A DNA stretch of 64,000 nt from assembly GCF_900231835.1 (NCBI RefSeq), contig NZ_OCTN01000002.1, positions 248,001-312,000 of the forward strand. The letters are read 5' to 3'. Shown here one piece after another: positions 18,632 to 29,347 of the stretch. Position 1 is the stretch's first letter. The number at the start of each line of letters is the position of its first letter. The DNA is from Pontivivens marinum. GTDB lineage: Bacteria; Pseudomonadota; Alphaproteobacteria; Rhodobacterales; Rhodobacteraceae. Both the position numbers and the translations under genes were made by a program. The notes under the pieces were generated by a model, which was given only the letters and a program-made list of their open reading frames with translations, did not search any database and was not told where the DNA came from.

Positions 18632-20035
18632 TTATGCGGCGGCGAGCATGTCGTCGATCCGTGCCAGACTCTCCTCACGTCCTAGGTGGACGAGCACGTC
18701 AAATATGCTGGGAGAAGTTGAGCGGCCTGTCAGCACCGAACGCATCGGTTGCATAACCTTGCCAAGTTTTAATTCTTCTTCCCCGGCAAAGGCCTTAATC
18801 GCAGCCTCCAGATCGTTATGTGACCAGTTAGCATTCCGCAGTCGCACAGTCAATCTTTCCAGCATACCACGGGATACATCATTGATCTGAGCTGCTGCTT
18901 TTTCGTCCATCTCAATAGGGCGAGCAGTCAGCAAATAGTGACCCATTTCAAGGAGGTCCGGGATTTTCTTCGCCCGATCTTTCAGAGCAGGCATCGCGAC
19001 GGTCAACTTTGCGCGGGTGTCCTGATTGGGCACAGGCATTTGTTGCAGTGCCATATAATCTGTAAGGAGTTCCGTAAGTTCCACGTCATCCATGGCCCGC
19101 AAATGCTGTCCGGACAAATTGTCTAATTTTTTAAAGTCGAATCGAGCCGCACCCTTGGAGATTGTATCGAGGCCAAACCATTCGATTGCTTGCTCGGTGG
19201 TGAAAAATTCCTCGTCACCATGGCTCCAACTCAAACGCGCCAGATAATTGCGCATAGCTTCAGCAGGATAGCCCATGTCGCGATAATCCTCGACGCCCGG
19301 CGCGCCGTGACGTTTTGAAAACTTTGCCCCATCCTCACCGTGAATCAGTGGAATATGCGCGTAGGTGGGTCGCGACCATTCCATCGCATCTAGGATCAGC
19401 ACCTGACGGGCCGCGTTGGTCAGGTGATCGTCACCACGGATAACATGAGTCACGCCCATGTCGTGGTCATCGACAACCACTGCCAGCATATAGGTTGGCG
19501 TTCCATCCGAACGTAGCAGGATCAGATCGTCCAGCGTTTCATTCTTCCACGCGACACGCCCCTGAACGACATCCTCAACAACCGTTTCGCCATCACGCGG
19601 TGCCCGCAGGCGAACAACATAGGGCGCATCGGGCAGGTCGGTGGCATCACGCCATGGCGAACGGAATACGGTGGAGCGGCCCTCATCCTTGGCCGTCTCG
19701 CGATATTGAGCGATTTCCTCTTGCGTAGAAAAGCACTTATACGCGGCACCCTTGGCCAGCAATTCCTGTGCAACCTCGGCATGGCGCTCAATTCGCTCAA
19801 ACTGGCTTACCGCCTCATCATCCCAGTCAAGGCCCAGCCATTTGAGTCCTGCGAAAATCGCTTCAGTTGCCTCAGGGGTCGAACGTGCGCGATCCGTATC
19901 CTCGATCCGCAGCAGGAATTTACCGCCATTCGCGCGGGCAAACAGCCAGTTGAACAGTGCAGTGCGTGCGCCTCCGATATGAAGGAAACCGGTGGGCGAA
20001 GGGGCGAATCGCGTAACGACAGGCGTTGTGGTCAT
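18632..20035 (-). CDS. gltX: Glutamyl-tRNA synthetase
   Basis: Charges tRNA-Glu; class I synthetase of 467 residues. The HIGH-type motif is in [20 protein letters not shown] (residues 8-27) and the KMSKS-type loop in [12 protein letters not shown] (near 245). The anticodon-binding domain follows. Alphaproteobacteria often carry two GluRS paralogues, one charging tRNA-Gln that is later amidated; whether this is the discriminating one cannot be decided from the sequence. The neighbour comEC diverges 27 bases upstream. Confidence 0.95.
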   Translation of the reverse strand: MTTTPVVTRFAPSPTGFLHIGGARTALFNWLFARANGGKFLLRIEDTDRARSTPEATEAIFAGLKWLGLDWDDEAVSQFERIERHAEVAQELLAKGAAYKCFSTQEEIAQYRETAKDEGRSTVFRSPWRDATDLPDAPYVVRLRAPRDGETVVEDVVQGRVAWKNETLDDLILLRSDGTPTYMLAVVVDDHDMGVTHVIRGDDHLTNAARQVLILDAMEWSRPTYAHIPLIHGEDGAKFSKRHGAPGVEDYRDMGYPAEAMRNYLARLSWSHGDEEFFTTEQAIEWFGLDTISKGAARFDFKKLDNLSGQHLRAMDDVELTELLTDYMALQQMPVPNQDTRAKLTVAMPALKDRAKKIPDLLEMGHYLLTARPIEMDEKAAAQINDVSRGMLERLTVRLRNANWSHNDLEAAIKAFAGEEELKLGKVMQPMRSVLTGRSTSPSIFDVLVHLGREESLARIDDMLAAA

Positions 20036-20062
20036 GGGGCGTTAACTTTCCGGTAACTCTGC

Positions 20063-22168
20063 TTGGCACAAGATGTCCCTGTGTCTAATGCAATCGCGCA
20101 ACCGTCGACAAGGCGCTCGGCTCTGACTCGGCTCGATGCAGCCCTAGAACCGCAACGACGTCAGCTCGTTTTGTGGGTCCCGGTGCTGTTTGGCGCGGGC
20201 ATTGGTGTCTATTTCGCGCTACATCAGGAGCCAACATGGGGTTTGTGCATCCTCGTTTTGGCCATTGCGGCGCTGGCATTGCTGGGGTTTCGGGGCGGGT
20301 TAACTGCCGGAACTGTCGCGCTGATTATTGCGATACCCTGTTTCGGATTCGTTAATGCGACAATCAGAACGGAAATCGTCAGCCACCCAGTGTTGGAGCG
20401 TGATTTCTACGGGTCAATCTCTGGCCGTGTTATCGATATTGGGCGATCATCGGCCGGAAATCCGCGTGTTTTGCTCGATAATGTGACGTTATATGGCGGA
20501 CCTCAGGTGGCGCGAATACGCGTTTCATTAACTGGTGATGAGGTATTGCCCCATCATATCGCCGGTCGGGTTGTCCTTTTAACTGCACGAATTGGCCCAC
20601 CGGGGCGACCGGTTGCACCGGGCGGTTTTGATTTCAGGCGATTGGCATGGTTCGATCACCTTAGCGCGGTTGGCTACACCGATATGCCCGTGATGGTGCT
20701 TGAGGGTCAGCCAAGCGCCCCGGTATTTCGTGCGCGGATGATCCTTGCCGACGGGATTCGCGCAGGAATGCAGGAGCCCGCTGCCGGTTTTGCCGCCGCG
20801 ATCCTGACCGGAGATCGTTCAACGGTAGATCAGGAGGTGCTGGCTGATCTACGCGCGTCAAATTTGGCCCATCTGCTCGCGATCTCCGGTTTGCATATGG
20901 GGCTACTGACGGCCTTCATATTTGCATTGGTGCGCAGGGGACTCGCGCTGATCCCCGGTCTTGCGCTGCGATATCCGGTCAAGAAATGGGGCGCTGTTGC
21001 GGCGATGTTGGCTGGTATTGGATATTTGGCGCTGTCGGGCGCATCGGTGCCAACTCAACGTGCATTTGTGATGGTTGCCGTCGTGCTAACCGCAGTTCTA
21101 CTTGATCGCCCCGCATTTACCCTGCGCGGCGTGGCATTGGCCGCGATGTTGATTCTATTGGTGCGACCGGAAAGTGTCTTGCAAGCAGGCTTCCAGCTGT
21201 CATTTGCGGCAACGTCGGCGCTGGTGGCTGTATTCGAAAAATTGCGTCGCTATAACTGGTGGCGGGATGAGGCAAAGGGCTGGGTCAGTCAGTATCGTCC
21301 TGGAATCGCGCTCCTAATCACATCCAGTGTTGCAGGATTGGCGACCGCACCCTTTGGCGCGTTTCATTTCAATCAAGTATCGCAGCTAGGCTTGATCGCC
21401 AACTTGATGGCGGTGCCACTAATGGGCGCCGTAATTATGCCAGCGGGGGTCGTCGCTGGCGTGCTCGCCCTGTTCGGATTGCAGGGGGCCGCGCTGTGGG
21501 TGATGTCGTTCGGAATTGAAACAGTTCTGGGTGTTGCGCACTGGGTTGCCGGATTGGAGGGGGCCACACGTGGAGTGAAGGCTGGACCATGGTACATCCT
21601 CCCAATGATCGGCCTCGCTGGTATTTGGATGATCCTTTGGCGAGGGCGCGGCATTTGGCTGGGACCGACGCTGTTCGCTGTCGCCCTGTTTTTGTGGCAA
21701 GCCAGTTCCCGACCTGATTTGTTGATCAGCGATAGCGGGCGTTTGATCGGCGCGATGACCCCGCAGGGACGTGCCCTCAACCGCAGTTCCGGGAACACGT
21801 TTGCCGCAAATAACTGGCTGACGGATGATGGTGATCCGTCGGATCGGCCATATGCTGTTGCGCGTTGGCAGCCACGTCAGGGGCAGGGCTGGCAGCGAGT
21901 TTCCCTTACAAATTCATGGCACCTGATTGCCGTCACAAGTCGCAGCCGTTGGCCCTCCGATATTCCGCTATGTGATGCCAAAACAATACTGATCGTTGCC
22001 GCATGGTCTGGCGAAGTCCCACTACCAGATCAGACCAACGAGTGCGCGCAGGTCTGGCAGCGGGATGCCCTGAAACAAAGCGGCGGACTTGCCTACTGGC
22101 TGCGGCCAGATGGATTCACATTGCAAACTGTGTCTGATGCCGAGGCGCAGCGCCCATGGGTGCGCTAA
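20063..22168 (+). CDS. comEC: ComEC/Rec2-family DNA-uptake channel protein
   Basis: Integral membrane protein of about 700 residues related to ComEC, which carries single-stranded DNA across the inner membrane during transformation. The N-terminal hydrophobic and DUF4131-type region (to about 230) precedes the Competence domain (about 240-510), recognised by ANLAHLLAISGLHMGLLTAF-like sequence and the GASVPTQRAFVM motif. The C-terminal part is short and I see no metallo-beta-lactamase HxHxDH motif. The start is unclear: TTG 20063 or GTG 20081, neither with a good ribosome-binding site. It ends 4 bases before lexA, in convergent orientation. Confidence 0.85.
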   Translation: MAQDVPVSNAIAQPSTRRSALTRLDAALEPQRRQLVLWVPVLFGAGIGVYFALHQEPTWGLCILVLAIAALALLGFRGGLTAGTVALIIAIPCFGFVNATIRTEIVSHPVLERDFYGSISGRVIDIGRSSAGNPRVLLDNVTLYGGPQVARIRVSLTGDEVLPHHIAGRVVLLTARIGPPGRPVAPGGFDFRRLAWFDHLSAVGYTDMPVMVLEGQPSAPVFRARMILADGIRAGMQEPAAGFAAAILTGDRSTVDQEVLADLRASNLAHLLAISGLHMGLLTAFIFALVRRGLALIPGLALRYPVKKWGAVAAMLAGIGYLALSGASVPTQRAFVMVAVVLTAVLLDRPAFTLRGVALAAMLILLVRPESVLQAGFQLSFAATSALVAVFEKLRRYNWWRDEAKGWVSQYRPGIALLITSSVAGLATAPFGAFHFNQVSQLGLIANLMAVPLMGAVIMPAGVVAGVLALFGLQGAALWVMSFGIETVLGVAHWVAGLEGATRGVKAGPWYILPMIGLAGIWMILWRGRGIWLGPTLFAVALFLWQASSRPDLLISDSGRLIGAMTPQGRALNRSSGNTFAANNWLTDDGDPSDRPYAVARWQPRQGQGWQRVSLTNSWHLIAVTSRSRWPSDIPLCDAKTILIVAAWSGEVPLPDQTNECAQVWQRDALKQSGGLAYWLRPDGFTLQTVSDAEAQRPWVR

Positions 22169-22172
22169 TTCC

Positions 22173-22859
22173 TCAATAGGTCCGTATCAGGCCAACAAGC
22201 CGCCCCTGAACCTTTACCTGATCTGACCGATAAATGCGGGTTTCATAGGCTGGATTTGCTGCCTCCAAGGCGATGGCGCTACCTTGCTTGCGAAGCCGCT
22301 TTAGCGTGGCCTCCTGATCCTCGACCAGTGCAACGACGATATCGCCGGTATTTGCATCGTCTTGTTCCTGAATAACAACGATATCACCGTTATTAATGCC
22401 GGCATCTTTCATCGAGTCGCCCTTGACCTCCAGCGCGTAATGGCGGCCACCGCGTGTGATCATTCCACCTGGAACGGCAACATGGCTGGAGACCTGCTGG
22501 ATCGCTTCGATCGGGGTACCAGCAGCGATGCGGCCCATGACCTGAAGCTCAACCGAGCCGCTGCTATGTACCGGCATCGCGGCAGATGGGCGTTCGCTTA
22601 ACCCACCCTGAATAGCAGTAGGACGAAATCCGGATGGCTCTGCGCTGTCAGGCAGGCGCACAATCTCAATGGCACGTGCGCGATGTGCCAAGCGGCGGAT
22701 AAATCCGCGTTCCTCCAGTGCTGTGATCAGGCGGTGAATGCCGGATTTAGAGCGTAGATCCAGCGCCTCCTTCATTTCGTCAAATGAGGGGGACACCCCA
22801 TCCGCTTGTACTCGTGCATGAATAAAATTGAGCAAATCGAGTTGCTTACGCGTCAGCAT
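22173..22859 (-). CDS. lexA: SOS repressor LexA
   Basis: Repressor that cleaves itself when RecA is activated by DNA damage. 228 residues: winged-helix DNA-binding domain (1-70), linker, and an S24 peptidase-like domain. The cleavage bond Ala113-Gly114 sits in [12 protein letters not shown]; the catalytic dyad is Ser149 (KGDSMKDAG) and Lys187 (EATLKRL). A SOS box lies 64 bases upstream of the start, so it should repress itself. It follows moeA on the same strand but has its own promoter region. Confidence 0.96.
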   Translation of the reverse strand: MLTRKQLDLLNFIHARVQADGVSPSFDEMKEALDLRSKSGIHRLITALEERGFIRRLAHRARAIEIVRLPDSAEPSGFRPTAIQGGLSERPSAAMPVHSSGSVELQVMGRIAAGTPIEAIQQVSSHVAVPGGMITRGGRHYALEVKGDSMKDAGINNGDIVVIQEQDDANTGDIVVALVEDQEATLKRLRKQGSAIALEAANPAYETRIYRSDQVKVQGRLVGLIRTY

Positions 22860-22922
22860 GGCGTCACTCCCAGTCGTGGCGACCCGAAATTGACGGGTTG
22901 GCGCAGGTATCGGTTCGCTCAG

Positions 22923-22937
22923 GTTCTACAAAGGTTC
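22923..22937. promoter_or_regulatory. LexA operator (alphaproteobacterial SOS box)
   Basis: GTTC (22923-22926), seven bases, GTTC (22934-22937): an exact match to the GTTC-N7-GTTC box known from Rhodobacter, Rhizobium and Caulobacter. It lies between moeA and lexA, upstream of lexA. A third GTTC at 22913-22916 is spaced by only six bases and probably does not form a second box. Confidence 0.8.
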
Positions 22938-22963
22938 TCGTTTTGTGTCAACGCGCGCTATGG

Positions 22964-24133
22964 TTAATGCAGCGGGATCGTTTCAACCATATCACCCGCT
23001 ATGCGTGCAGGATCGTTTGGCGCACGCACTACGAGTATGTCAGACGCATCCAAAACGCTAAGCAGAGAACTATCCTGCCGATCATAAACCCGTACGCCGT
23101 CCCCCTCACGCACGGCACGCATATAGTGTTCGCGGCCTGCATTCGGCCCCAGCGCCTTGGTTAACGGCATCACGCTGCGCGGCAGGGGTGCACCTGTTCC
23201 GCCCAGCATTCGATCCAGTGCGGGGCGCAGAAAGACATGAGCGCAAACGAACGCTGACACCGGATTTCCGGGCAGGCCGATCATAATTGCGTCGCCCAAA
23301 CGCCCGGCCATTAACGGTTTTCCGGGACGCATGGCCACCTTATAGAAATCGAGGGCCAACCCAGCGTCGCCAGCAACCTGTGCCACCAAATCATGATCCC
23401 CAACCGATGCACCGCCAAGTGTTACGATCAGATCCGCGCCGCGCGCCATATCCAGAACGTCGCGCAAACCGTCCAAAGTATCCGGGGCAATTGGCAATAT
23501 TCTAGGGGTCGCCCCAGCGGCCTGAACAATTGCCGTAACGGCGTAAATATTCGAGCTGACGATCTGATCCGGCCCCGGCTGTTCACCGGGCACGACCAGC
23601 TCATCCCCCGTAGCGATCAGCGCAACGACTGGGCGCCGATATACCGGAACCTCCGCAATGTTCATAGCTGCCAGCAGGGCAATCCGAGCAGGTGTGATCA
23701 GGCCCGCCGAGACGATATCGCCCTTGGAAAAATCAGCACCTGCGGGGCGGATGTGCAAACCCTGATCGATCGAATTCAGGGTGATGCTGTCCAAGGACCG
23801 AGTAACATCCTCCTGAATCACAACCCGTTGTGCGCCGGATGGCACAGGTGCGCCCGTGAAAATTCTCACCGCACAACCGGCGGAGACCTCTCCGTTAAAC
23901 CCCAGCCCTGCCTGTGATTCACCAACCACGCGCAAGCTGTGCCCAACCTGAGCATCGCTCTCGCCAATCGCATATCCGTCCATTGCCGACGCAGCAAAGG
24001 GCGGCTGGGTCCGGCGCGCCGATACAGGCTGTGCGAGGATACGTCCCGCGCATTCCCGCAATGGAACATGCTCAACCGGCATCGTGGATAACAGGGCGCA
24101 GATACGATCTAGGGCTTCAGCTACGGGGATCAT
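22964..24133 (-). CDS. moeA: Molybdopterin molybdenumtransferase
   Basis: Inserts molybdate into adenylylated molybdopterin, the last step of molybdenum cofactor synthesis. 389 residues with MoeA order: PLRECAGRILAQPV and SAMDGYAI (N-terminal), GADFSKGDIV, LIATGDELVVPGE and the TLGGASVGDHDLV catalytic loop, then GNPVSAFVCAHVF and the C-terminal barrel. moaC lies 17 bases upstream on the same strand, so the two are co-transcribed at the end of the trp cluster. Confidence 0.95.
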   Translation of the reverse strand: MIPVAEALDRICALLSTMPVEHVPLRECAGRILAQPVSARRTQPPFAASAMDGYAIGESDAQVGHSLRVVGESQAGLGFNGEVSAGCAVRIFTGAPVPSGAQRVVIQEDVTRSLDSITLNSIDQGLHIRPAGADFSKGDIVSAGLITPARIALLAAMNIAEVPVYRRPVVALIATGDELVVPGEQPGPDQIVSSNIYAVTAIVQAAGATPRILPIAPDTLDGLRDVLDMARGADLIVTLGGASVGDHDLVAQVAGDAGLALDFYKVAMRPGKPLMAGRLGDAIMIGLPGNPVSAFVCAHVFLRPALDRMLGGTGAPLPRSVMPLTKALGPNAGREHYMRAVREGDGVRVYDRQDSSLLSVLDASDILVVRAPNDPARIAGDMVETIPLH

Positions 24134-24150
24134 GCGATGCTCCAGTGGAG

Positions 24151-24618
24151 TTATTCTGCCTCGAAACGACCGGATTTTCCGCCATCCTTATAGGTCAGAC
24201 GGATGTCGGTGATTTCCATATCCTTCTGCACGGCCTTAAGCATGTCATAGACGGTCAGCGCGGCGATGGACACGGCGGTCAGGGCTTCCATCTCAACACC
24301 GGTTTGGCCCGTCGTGCGAACAGTGGCGGAGATTTCGACGCCAATATCCGACAGGTCCAATTCCAATGACACCTTGGATAATGGCAGCGGATGGCACAGC
24401 GGGATCAGGTCGGCAGTTTTCTTTGACGCCATAATTCCGGCAAGCCGCGCAACGGCTAGAACGTCACCCTTTTTAGCGGTGCCGTCACGCACCAATGCAC
24501 GGGTCGCCTCGGCCATGCGCACCGATCCACGCGCAGTGGCGGTGCGGGTGGTGATGTCCTTATCCGTAACATCAACCATATGGGCGTCGCCCTTGGCGTC
24601 GAAATGGGTCAGGCTCAT
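24151..24618 (-). CDS. moaC: Cyclic pyranopterin monophosphate synthase
   Basis: Second enzyme of molybdenum cofactor synthesis, acting after MoaA. 155 residues. The N-terminus [20 protein letters not shown], then [20 protein letters not shown] (active site Lys and His region), [19 protein letters not shown] and the final [12 protein letters not shown] are diagnostic. Its ATG overlaps the trpC stop by four bases. moaA is not in the window. Confidence 0.96.
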   Translation of the reverse strand: MSLTHFDAKGDAHMVDVTDKDITTRTATARGSVRMAEATRALVRDGTAKKGDVLAVARLAGIMASKKTADLIPLCHPLPLSKVSLELDLSDIGVEISATVRTTGQTGVEMEALTAVSIAALTVYDMLKAVQKDMEITDIRLTYKDGGKSGRFEAE

Positions 24619-25430
24619 TGGCGTGCGCTCATCGATACGGGATTGGCGAGCAGGGTGCGTGTCGCTGCCTCAACATCGGTTTGGCGCATCAGGCTTTCCC
24701 CAATCAGGAAGGTCCGCGCACCATATCCAGCCACCACGGCCAGATCATCAGCAGTGGACATACCGCTTTCCGAGACCAGCAGCCGATCCTCTGGCACGCC
24801 GACTGACAGATCGCGGGTGGTGTTAAGAGATGTCTCGAACGTCTTGAGATTACGGTTATTAATTCCCAGTAGGGGTGACCGCAATTTTAACGCGCGCTCC
24901 AATTCAGGCGCGTCATGTACCTCAATTAGTACGGACATTTTCCAATCCTCGGCGGCGCTTTCCAGCTCCGCTGCCTGCTCATCAGACACGCTGGCCATGA
25001 TGATAAGGATGCAATCCGCGCCAAGGCTTCGGGCCTCCGCCACCTGCCACGGATCATACATGAAATCCTTGCGCAGCACGGGCAGGTTCACGGCGCCGCG
25101 GGCGGCGATCAGGTAATCCTCATGCCCCTGAAAACTTGGCGCGTCGGTCAGAACACTCAGACAGGTGGCGCCGCCAGCCTCATATGCCGCGGCCAGCGTT
25201 GCGGGGTGGAAATCCTCGCGGATCAGGCCCTTTGAGGGGCTGGCCTTTTTAACCTCGGCAATCAGAGCATAGTCACCACGCGCCACGGTGGATTGCAGCG
25301 CACCGGCGAAATCGCGCACCTTTGGCGCCCCCCATGCCAGCGCCTCGATATCGCCCTGTGATCGGACAGCCTTACGCGCGGCGACTTCTTCTAGCTTATA
25401 GGCTTTGATGCGGTCCAAAACATTGGTCAT
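24615..25430 (-). CDS. trpC: Indole-3-glycerol phosphate synthase
   Basis: Closes the indole ring in tryptophan synthesis. 271 residues, a single-domain TIM barrel without the TrpF fusion seen in enterobacteria. Motifs: [18 protein letters not shown] with catalytic Lys, [50 protein letters not shown]. It overlaps moaC and follows ung by 24 bases, so it is in one unit with trpG-trpD-ung. Confidence 0.96.
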   Translation of the reverse strand: MTNVLDRIKAYKLEEVAARKAVRSQGDIEALAWGAPKVRDFAGALQSTVARGDYALIAEVKKASPSKGLIREDFHPATLAAAYEAGGATCLSVLTDAPSFQGHEDYLIAARGAVNLPVLRKDFMYDPWQVAEARSLGADCILIIMASVSDEQAAELESAAEDWKMSVLIEVHDAPELERALKLRSPLLGINNRNLKTFETSLNTTRDLSVGVPEDRLLVSESGMSTADDLAVVAGYGARTFLIGESLMRQTDVEAATRTLLANPVSMSARQ

Positions 25431-25454
25431 GGGACTACCTTTCCGTGGGGGCGT

Positions 25455-26123
25455 TCAGCTTTGATTGCTTTTGCCGATCCAGTCAATTGGGCGAAGATCG
25501 CGCGCGCGCAGCCAGTCATTCACCTGGCTAAAGGGGCGAGACCCGAAAAATCCACGGCGCGCGGATAGGGGCGAGGGATGGGAGGTTTCGATCAGCAGAT
25601 GATCACCTGCGCCGATATATTTACGCAGTCCCTGCGCGTGTCGGCCCCAAAGAATATAGGCGGTGGGCCGCTGCGATGTTAGGTCCAGCACTTCACGGGC
25701 CAGATGTTCCCAGCCCTGCTTGGCATGCGAACCGGCCTGACCCTCACGCACGCTCAATGCCGTGTTCAGCAGCAGAACGCCCTGCGCGGCCCAATGGGAT
25801 AGATCGCCGCTGGTGGGTGTATCATCAAGGTCGTTCTGCAATTCCTTGAATATATTACCCAATGAGCGGGGCAGGGGCGTAACATTAGCGTTCACAGAGA
25901 AGGCCAACCCGTTACCGTGACCCGCCGTGGGATAGGGGTCTTGCCCCAAAATCACCACACGTACATCCGCAGGTGTAACCGCACTCAATGCCGCAAAACG
26001 CAGGTGAGCGGGAGGCAGAACATCATCTGCACCCGCCAAATGCGTCGCGATTTGCGGATAGCGATCCGTGAAAAACGGCAGATGCGCCCATGCCTGCGGG
26101 ATATGTGTCATGGGCTCGCTCAT
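25455..26123 (-). CDS. ung: Uracil-DNA glycosylase (family 1)
   Basis: Removes uracil from DNA at the first step of base excision repair. 222 residues from the ATG at 26123. The water-activating loop is VVILGQDPYPTAGHGNGLAF (catalytic Asp in GQDPY); LLLNTALSVREGQAGSHA and the HPSPLSARRGFFGSRPFS loop with the catalytic His follow. The Pro after GQDPY, where E. coli has His, also occurs in other bacterial Ung proteins. It sits between trpD and trpC on the same strand with 10- and 24-base gaps, an unrelated passenger in a biosynthetic operon. Confidence 0.94.
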   Translation of the reverse strand: MSEPMTHIPQAWAHLPFFTDRYPQIATHLAGADDVLPPAHLRFAALSAVTPADVRVVILGQDPYPTAGHGNGLAFSVNANVTPLPRSLGNIFKELQNDLDDTPTSGDLSHWAAQGVLLLNTALSVREGQAGSHAKQGWEHLAREVLDLTSQRPTAYILWGRHAQGLRKYIGAGDHLLIETSHPSPLSARRGFFGSRPFSQVNDWLRARDLRPIDWIGKSNQS

Positions 26124-26133
26124 CGGTCCGGGT

Positions 26134-27147
26134 TTACGCCTGTGTCGCCTTTGCCAGCGCCTCAACCTTGCCCAATGCGGCGCGGCTGTCGATACTTTCG
26201 CGTGCCATGGCTACACCATCCTTTAGGTTCGTTACCTTTTCAGCGACATAAAGCGCGGCAGCGGAATTCAGCAGAACGGCATCACGATAGGCACCCTGTT
26301 CCCCGTTCAGCAACGCACGAAAGGCGACTGCATTTTCAGCAGGATCACCGCCCAGAATATCCTCGAACGGATGTACAGGCAGGCCCGCTTCCTCGGGGTG
26401 CAGCTCACGATCAGTAACGGTGCCGTTTTCAAGCGCAGCAATCCAGCTAACGCCCGCGATGCTCAGCTCATCCGTGCCATCCGATCCATGAACCAACCAT
26501 GCGCGGTCAGAGCCGAGGATCTGCAACGTCTCGGCCATCGGGCGGATCAGATCGCGTGAGAATGCACCGGTGAGCTGCCGCTTTACCCCTGCGGGATTGG
26601 TCAGTGGGCCGAGGATGTTGAAAATGGTCCGCGTGCCCAGCTCCTGCCGTGCGGGCATAACGTGCCGCATCGCGGTGTGGTGCATCGGCGCCATCATAAA
26701 TGCGATGCCGATGTTTTGGAGCGCGTCCTCGACAACCTTCGGCCCGACCATAACGTCGATCCCCATTTGTCCTAGCGCATCAGCCGCACCGGATTTCGAG
26801 GACAGATTGCGGTTGCCGTGCTTCGCAACAACCACACCAGCCCCGGCAACGACAAAGGCCGTGGCGGTAGAGATGTTTAGCGTTCCCTTACCGTCACCGC
26901 CCGTGCCGACGATGTCCATCGCCCCCTCAGGCGCAGTCACAGCGGCACATTTGGCACGCATCACACTGGCGGCAGCGGTGTATTCGTCCACCACCTCACC
27001 ACGGGTGCGCAGTGTCATCAGAAAGCCGCCGATCTGGTGGGCTGTCGCCTCACCGGTCATCAACACGTCAAAGGCTTGCTCGGCCTCCGCACGGGTCAGC
27101 GGGCGTTCGACTGCGGCGGCGATCAGGGGCTTCAGGCGATCAGACAT
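26134..27147 (-). CDS. trpD: Anthranilate phosphoribosyltransferase
   Basis: Second step of tryptophan synthesis: joins anthranilate with PRPP. 337 residues from the ATG at 27147. The PRPP-binding loop [19 protein letters not shown] and [21 protein letters not shown] are clear, as is [20 protein letters not shown]. It overlaps the end of trpG by 8 bases. No fusion to TrpG. Confidence 0.96.
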   Translation of the reverse strand: MSDRLKPLIAAAVERPLTRAEAEQAFDVLMTGEATAHQIGGFLMTLRTRGEVVDEYTAAASVMRAKCAAVTAPEGAMDIVGTGGDGKGTLNISTATAFVVAGAGVVVAKHGNRNLSSKSGAADALGQMGIDVMVGPKVVEDALQNIGIAFMMAPMHHTAMRHVMPARQELGTRTIFNILGPLTNPAGVKRQLTGAFSRDLIRPMAETLQILGSDRAWLVHGSDGTDELSIAGVSWIAALENGTVTDRELHPEEAGLPVHPFEDILGGDPAENAVAFRALLNGEQGAYRDAVLLNSAAALYVAEKVTNLKDGVAMARESIDSRAALGKVEALAKATQA

Positions 27148-27736
27148 GGGCAGGCATCTTTTGATTAGGGGCGAGGTCAAGGAATGTGCGCAGCATGTGC
27201 CGCCCATATTCCGACGCAATAGATTCGGGGTGGAATTGCACACCGTGGATCGGCAGCTCGCGGTGGCTAAGCCCCATCACGGTGCCGTCGGCCACATCAG
27301 CGGTGATTTCCAGACAATCGGGAATCGAGTCGCGCGCAACGGTCAGGGAATGATATCGCGTCGCCTGAAACGATCCAGCAATGCCAGCAAATGGCCCGCG
27401 ACCGGTGTGGCGGATCGTATCCACCTTGCCGTGCATAATCGCATCGGCGCGCACAACCTTGCCCCCGAAATGTTGGCCAATAGATTGATGGCCAAGGCAA
27501 ACTCCCATCAACGGCGTGCGCTTTTCCGCCGCTGCGGCCACCAGATCGAGGCATATTCCCGCCTGATCCGGGTCGCATGGACCCGGGCTGAGCAATATGG
27601 CCGATGGCTTTAGCGCCATTGCCTCCTGCACATTCATCGCATCATTGCGCTCCACGCGCACTTCGACACCCAATTCGCCCACATAATGAACAAGATTATA
27701 GGTGAAGCTGTCATAATTATCGATCAGCAGCAGCAT
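27140..27736 (-). CDS. trpG: Anthranilate synthase component II (glutamine amidotransferase)
   Basis: Supplies ammonia to TrpE for anthranilate formation. 198 residues, class I amidotransferase: [17 protein letters not shown] at the N-terminus, nucleophile in [15 protein letters not shown], and the His-Glu pair in [11 protein letters not shown]. The ATG at 27736 starts [10 protein letters not shown]. It leads trpG-trpD-ung-trpC. Its partner trpE is 1.6 kb away, beyond an opposite-strand gene. Confidence 0.95.
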   Translation of the reverse strand: MLLLIDNYDSFTYNLVHYVGELGVEVRVERNDAMNVQEAMALKPSAILLSPGPCDPDQAGICLDLVAAAAEKRTPLMGVCLGHQSIGQHFGGKVVRADAIMHGKVDTIRHTGRGPFAGIAGSFQATRYHSLTVARDSIPDCLEITADVADGTVMGLSHRELPIHGVQFHPESIASEYGRHMLRTFLDLAPNQKMPAHV

Positions 27737-27902
27737 GGCGGGCCCGTTTCTATAGCTGCGCGGCACCAAATTGGTCGCGCGGGGTCATCGGTTCGCACAT
27801 TCAGGCTGTTACACCGACGCGCGCGCGGTATAAATGCGGGGAAGTCTACGCCGGGGTCAAGGGACCACGACGGGTAGAGTACCGATTGTGGGGGAATAGG
27901 AC

Positions 27903-29303
27903 ATGGCACAACGACAGGGTGGCGCAGGATTTATCACCGGATTTGCGGGCGGTCTCGTGCTCAGCGCAGGTGCCTTTGTCGCATCGGCGGTCCTGATCCC
28001 GCCTGCGGCGGTCGAACCGGTCCCCGTTGCCGAGGAAATTCCGGTTCCGCCACGCCTGCCGAGCATTACGGAACCGACCAATACCGGACCCGAAACCCAG
28101 CAAACACAGGCCGTGCGCCCCAATACGTCAGAACCTCAGGTGCCAACTAGCGCACCAGCTGTTGATCCCGCGATCAATCAGGGCGGCGTCGCATTGGCAC
28201 CAGCCCCCGCCATAAACCTTGAGGAGCAGAGCGGTGCGCCGATTGCTCGCGCGCCCTCCAGCGGATTTACCGCTCCGCAAAGCTCGGGCGGGCTTGGCTC
28301 CCCATCCGTTGAAACGGCATCGCTGAGCGCTGGCGCAACGGCACCTGCGCGCCCCCGCGCGGGAATCGGCGCACCGGCCGGTGGTGCCGGATTGGAGGCC
28401 GCTGTTCTGGCGCCAAGTGCTGCACCCACCGCAACTTTGCCGAGCATGAACACAGACGGCTCGCTGGCACGTCCCCGCGTCACTGCAATTCAGCCAGAGG
28501 CAGCGCCGCAAAGCGTCGATACCGCGCCCGAGGCATCAACCCCACCACCGCCACCGCCTAGTATTCCCGCAGTTACCCCTGTCAGCGAATCCGTTGTGCC
28601 AGAACAGGCACCGCGACGAATTTATGCCGCTGATTTTGAAGTAACGACCGACCAGCCCCTGATTTCGGTCATTCTGGTTGATAGCGGTGCCGAGGCATTT
28701 CCCCAAGCAACGATAGATGCGTTGAGCCTGCCACTGACCATCGCAATCCCCGCTGATGCACGGGATGCTGTTGAACGCTCCGCCGCGTTTCGCCGCGCAG
28801 GGTTTGAGGTTTTGGCGATGATCCCCGCCGATATCGCCGTCCAGATGGGCAGCATGACGGAACAGCAGATCACCGAAACACTGGCCGGTGTTTTTGCCGC
28901 TGTGCCTGAGGCCGTCGGCGTGATCGACGCTGAGGGCGGCGCGATGAGTTCCAGCAGCACCGTCACGCGCACCGCGTTGGAATATCTTGCCCTAACCGGC
29001 CATGTGATCGTGACGCAGGCCGGGCAGGGCTTTAACCAATCCGACCGCCTCGCCGCGGCGGAGGGCGTGCCAAGCGCGATGGTTGAGCGCCGCCTGAACA
29101 GCACCTTTGGCGGTGGCGCGATGGTGAACGGCCTGCAACGGGTCGCACTGGATGCACGCAGCCGTGGTGGAGCCATCCTGATCGGGCAGAGCGATGCTGA
29201 GACGATTACCAGCATCCTGACATGGGCTTTTTCCCCCAGCAGCCGCGCCGTATCGCTGGCGCCGGTTACACCGCTATTGGAGCGGTTCGAGGATAGCCGT
29301 TAA
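27903..29303 (+). CDS. Divergent polysaccharide deacetylase (YibQ/DUF610) protein
   Basis: 466 residues. A single N-terminal hydrophobic anchor (GFITGFAGGLVLSAGAFVAS) is followed by a 200-residue low-complexity region rich in Pro, Ala and Thr, then a C-terminal domain from about residue 240 (ISVILVDSGAEAFPQATIDA, LPLTIAIPADA, AGFEVLAMIP, VIDAEGGAMSSSSTVT) matching the divergent polysaccharide deacetylase family. The linker would let the domain reach across the periplasm. Many family members follow ctpA or envC peptidoglycan genes; here it stands alone on the plus strand between trpG and trpE. Confidence 0.82.
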   Translation: MAQRQGGAGFITGFAGGLVLSAGAFVASAVLIPPAAVEPVPVAEEIPVPPRLPSITEPTNTGPETQQTQAVRPNTSEPQVPTSAPAVDPAINQGGVALAPAPAINLEEQSGAPIARAPSSGFTAPQSSGGLGSPSVETASLSAGATAPARPRAGIGAPAGGAGLEAAVLAPSAAPTATLPSMNTDGSLARPRVTAIQPEAAPQSVDTAPEASTPPPPPPSIPAVTPVSESVVPEQAPRRIYAADFEVTTDQPLISVILVDSGAEAFPQATIDALSLPLTIAIPADARDAVERSAAFRRAGFEVLAMIPADIAVQMGSMTEQQITETLAGVFAAVPEAVGVIDAEGGAMSSSSTVTRTALEYLALTGHVIVTQAGQGFNQSDRLAAAEGVPSAMVERRLNSTFGGGAMVNGLQRVALDARSRGGAILIGQSDAETITSILTWAFSPSSRAVSLAPVTPLLERFEDSR

Positions 29304-29316
29304 TCAATGTGGAATG

Positions 29317-29347
29317 GTGAGGAGCGGTTGCGCTCCTCACAGATTTT
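29317..29347 (+). terminator. Rho-independent terminator after the YibQ-like gene
   Basis: GTGAGGAGCG (29317-29326), loop GTTG, CGCTCCTCAC (29331-29340): a perfect 10-bp stem followed by AGATTTT. It overlaps the end of convergent trpE, and the T run favours the plus strand. Confidence 0.8.

Noticed and set aside
22913-22926. A second SOS box from the GTTC at 22913 and the one at 22923
   Set aside because: The spacing is six, not seven, bases; only the 22923-22937 pair fits the consensus.
25917-26000. Pro in place of His after GQDPY in the Ung active-site loop
   Set aside because: Other bacterial family 1 Ung proteins, including mycobacterial ones, also read GQDPYPT; catalytic Asp and His are intact.
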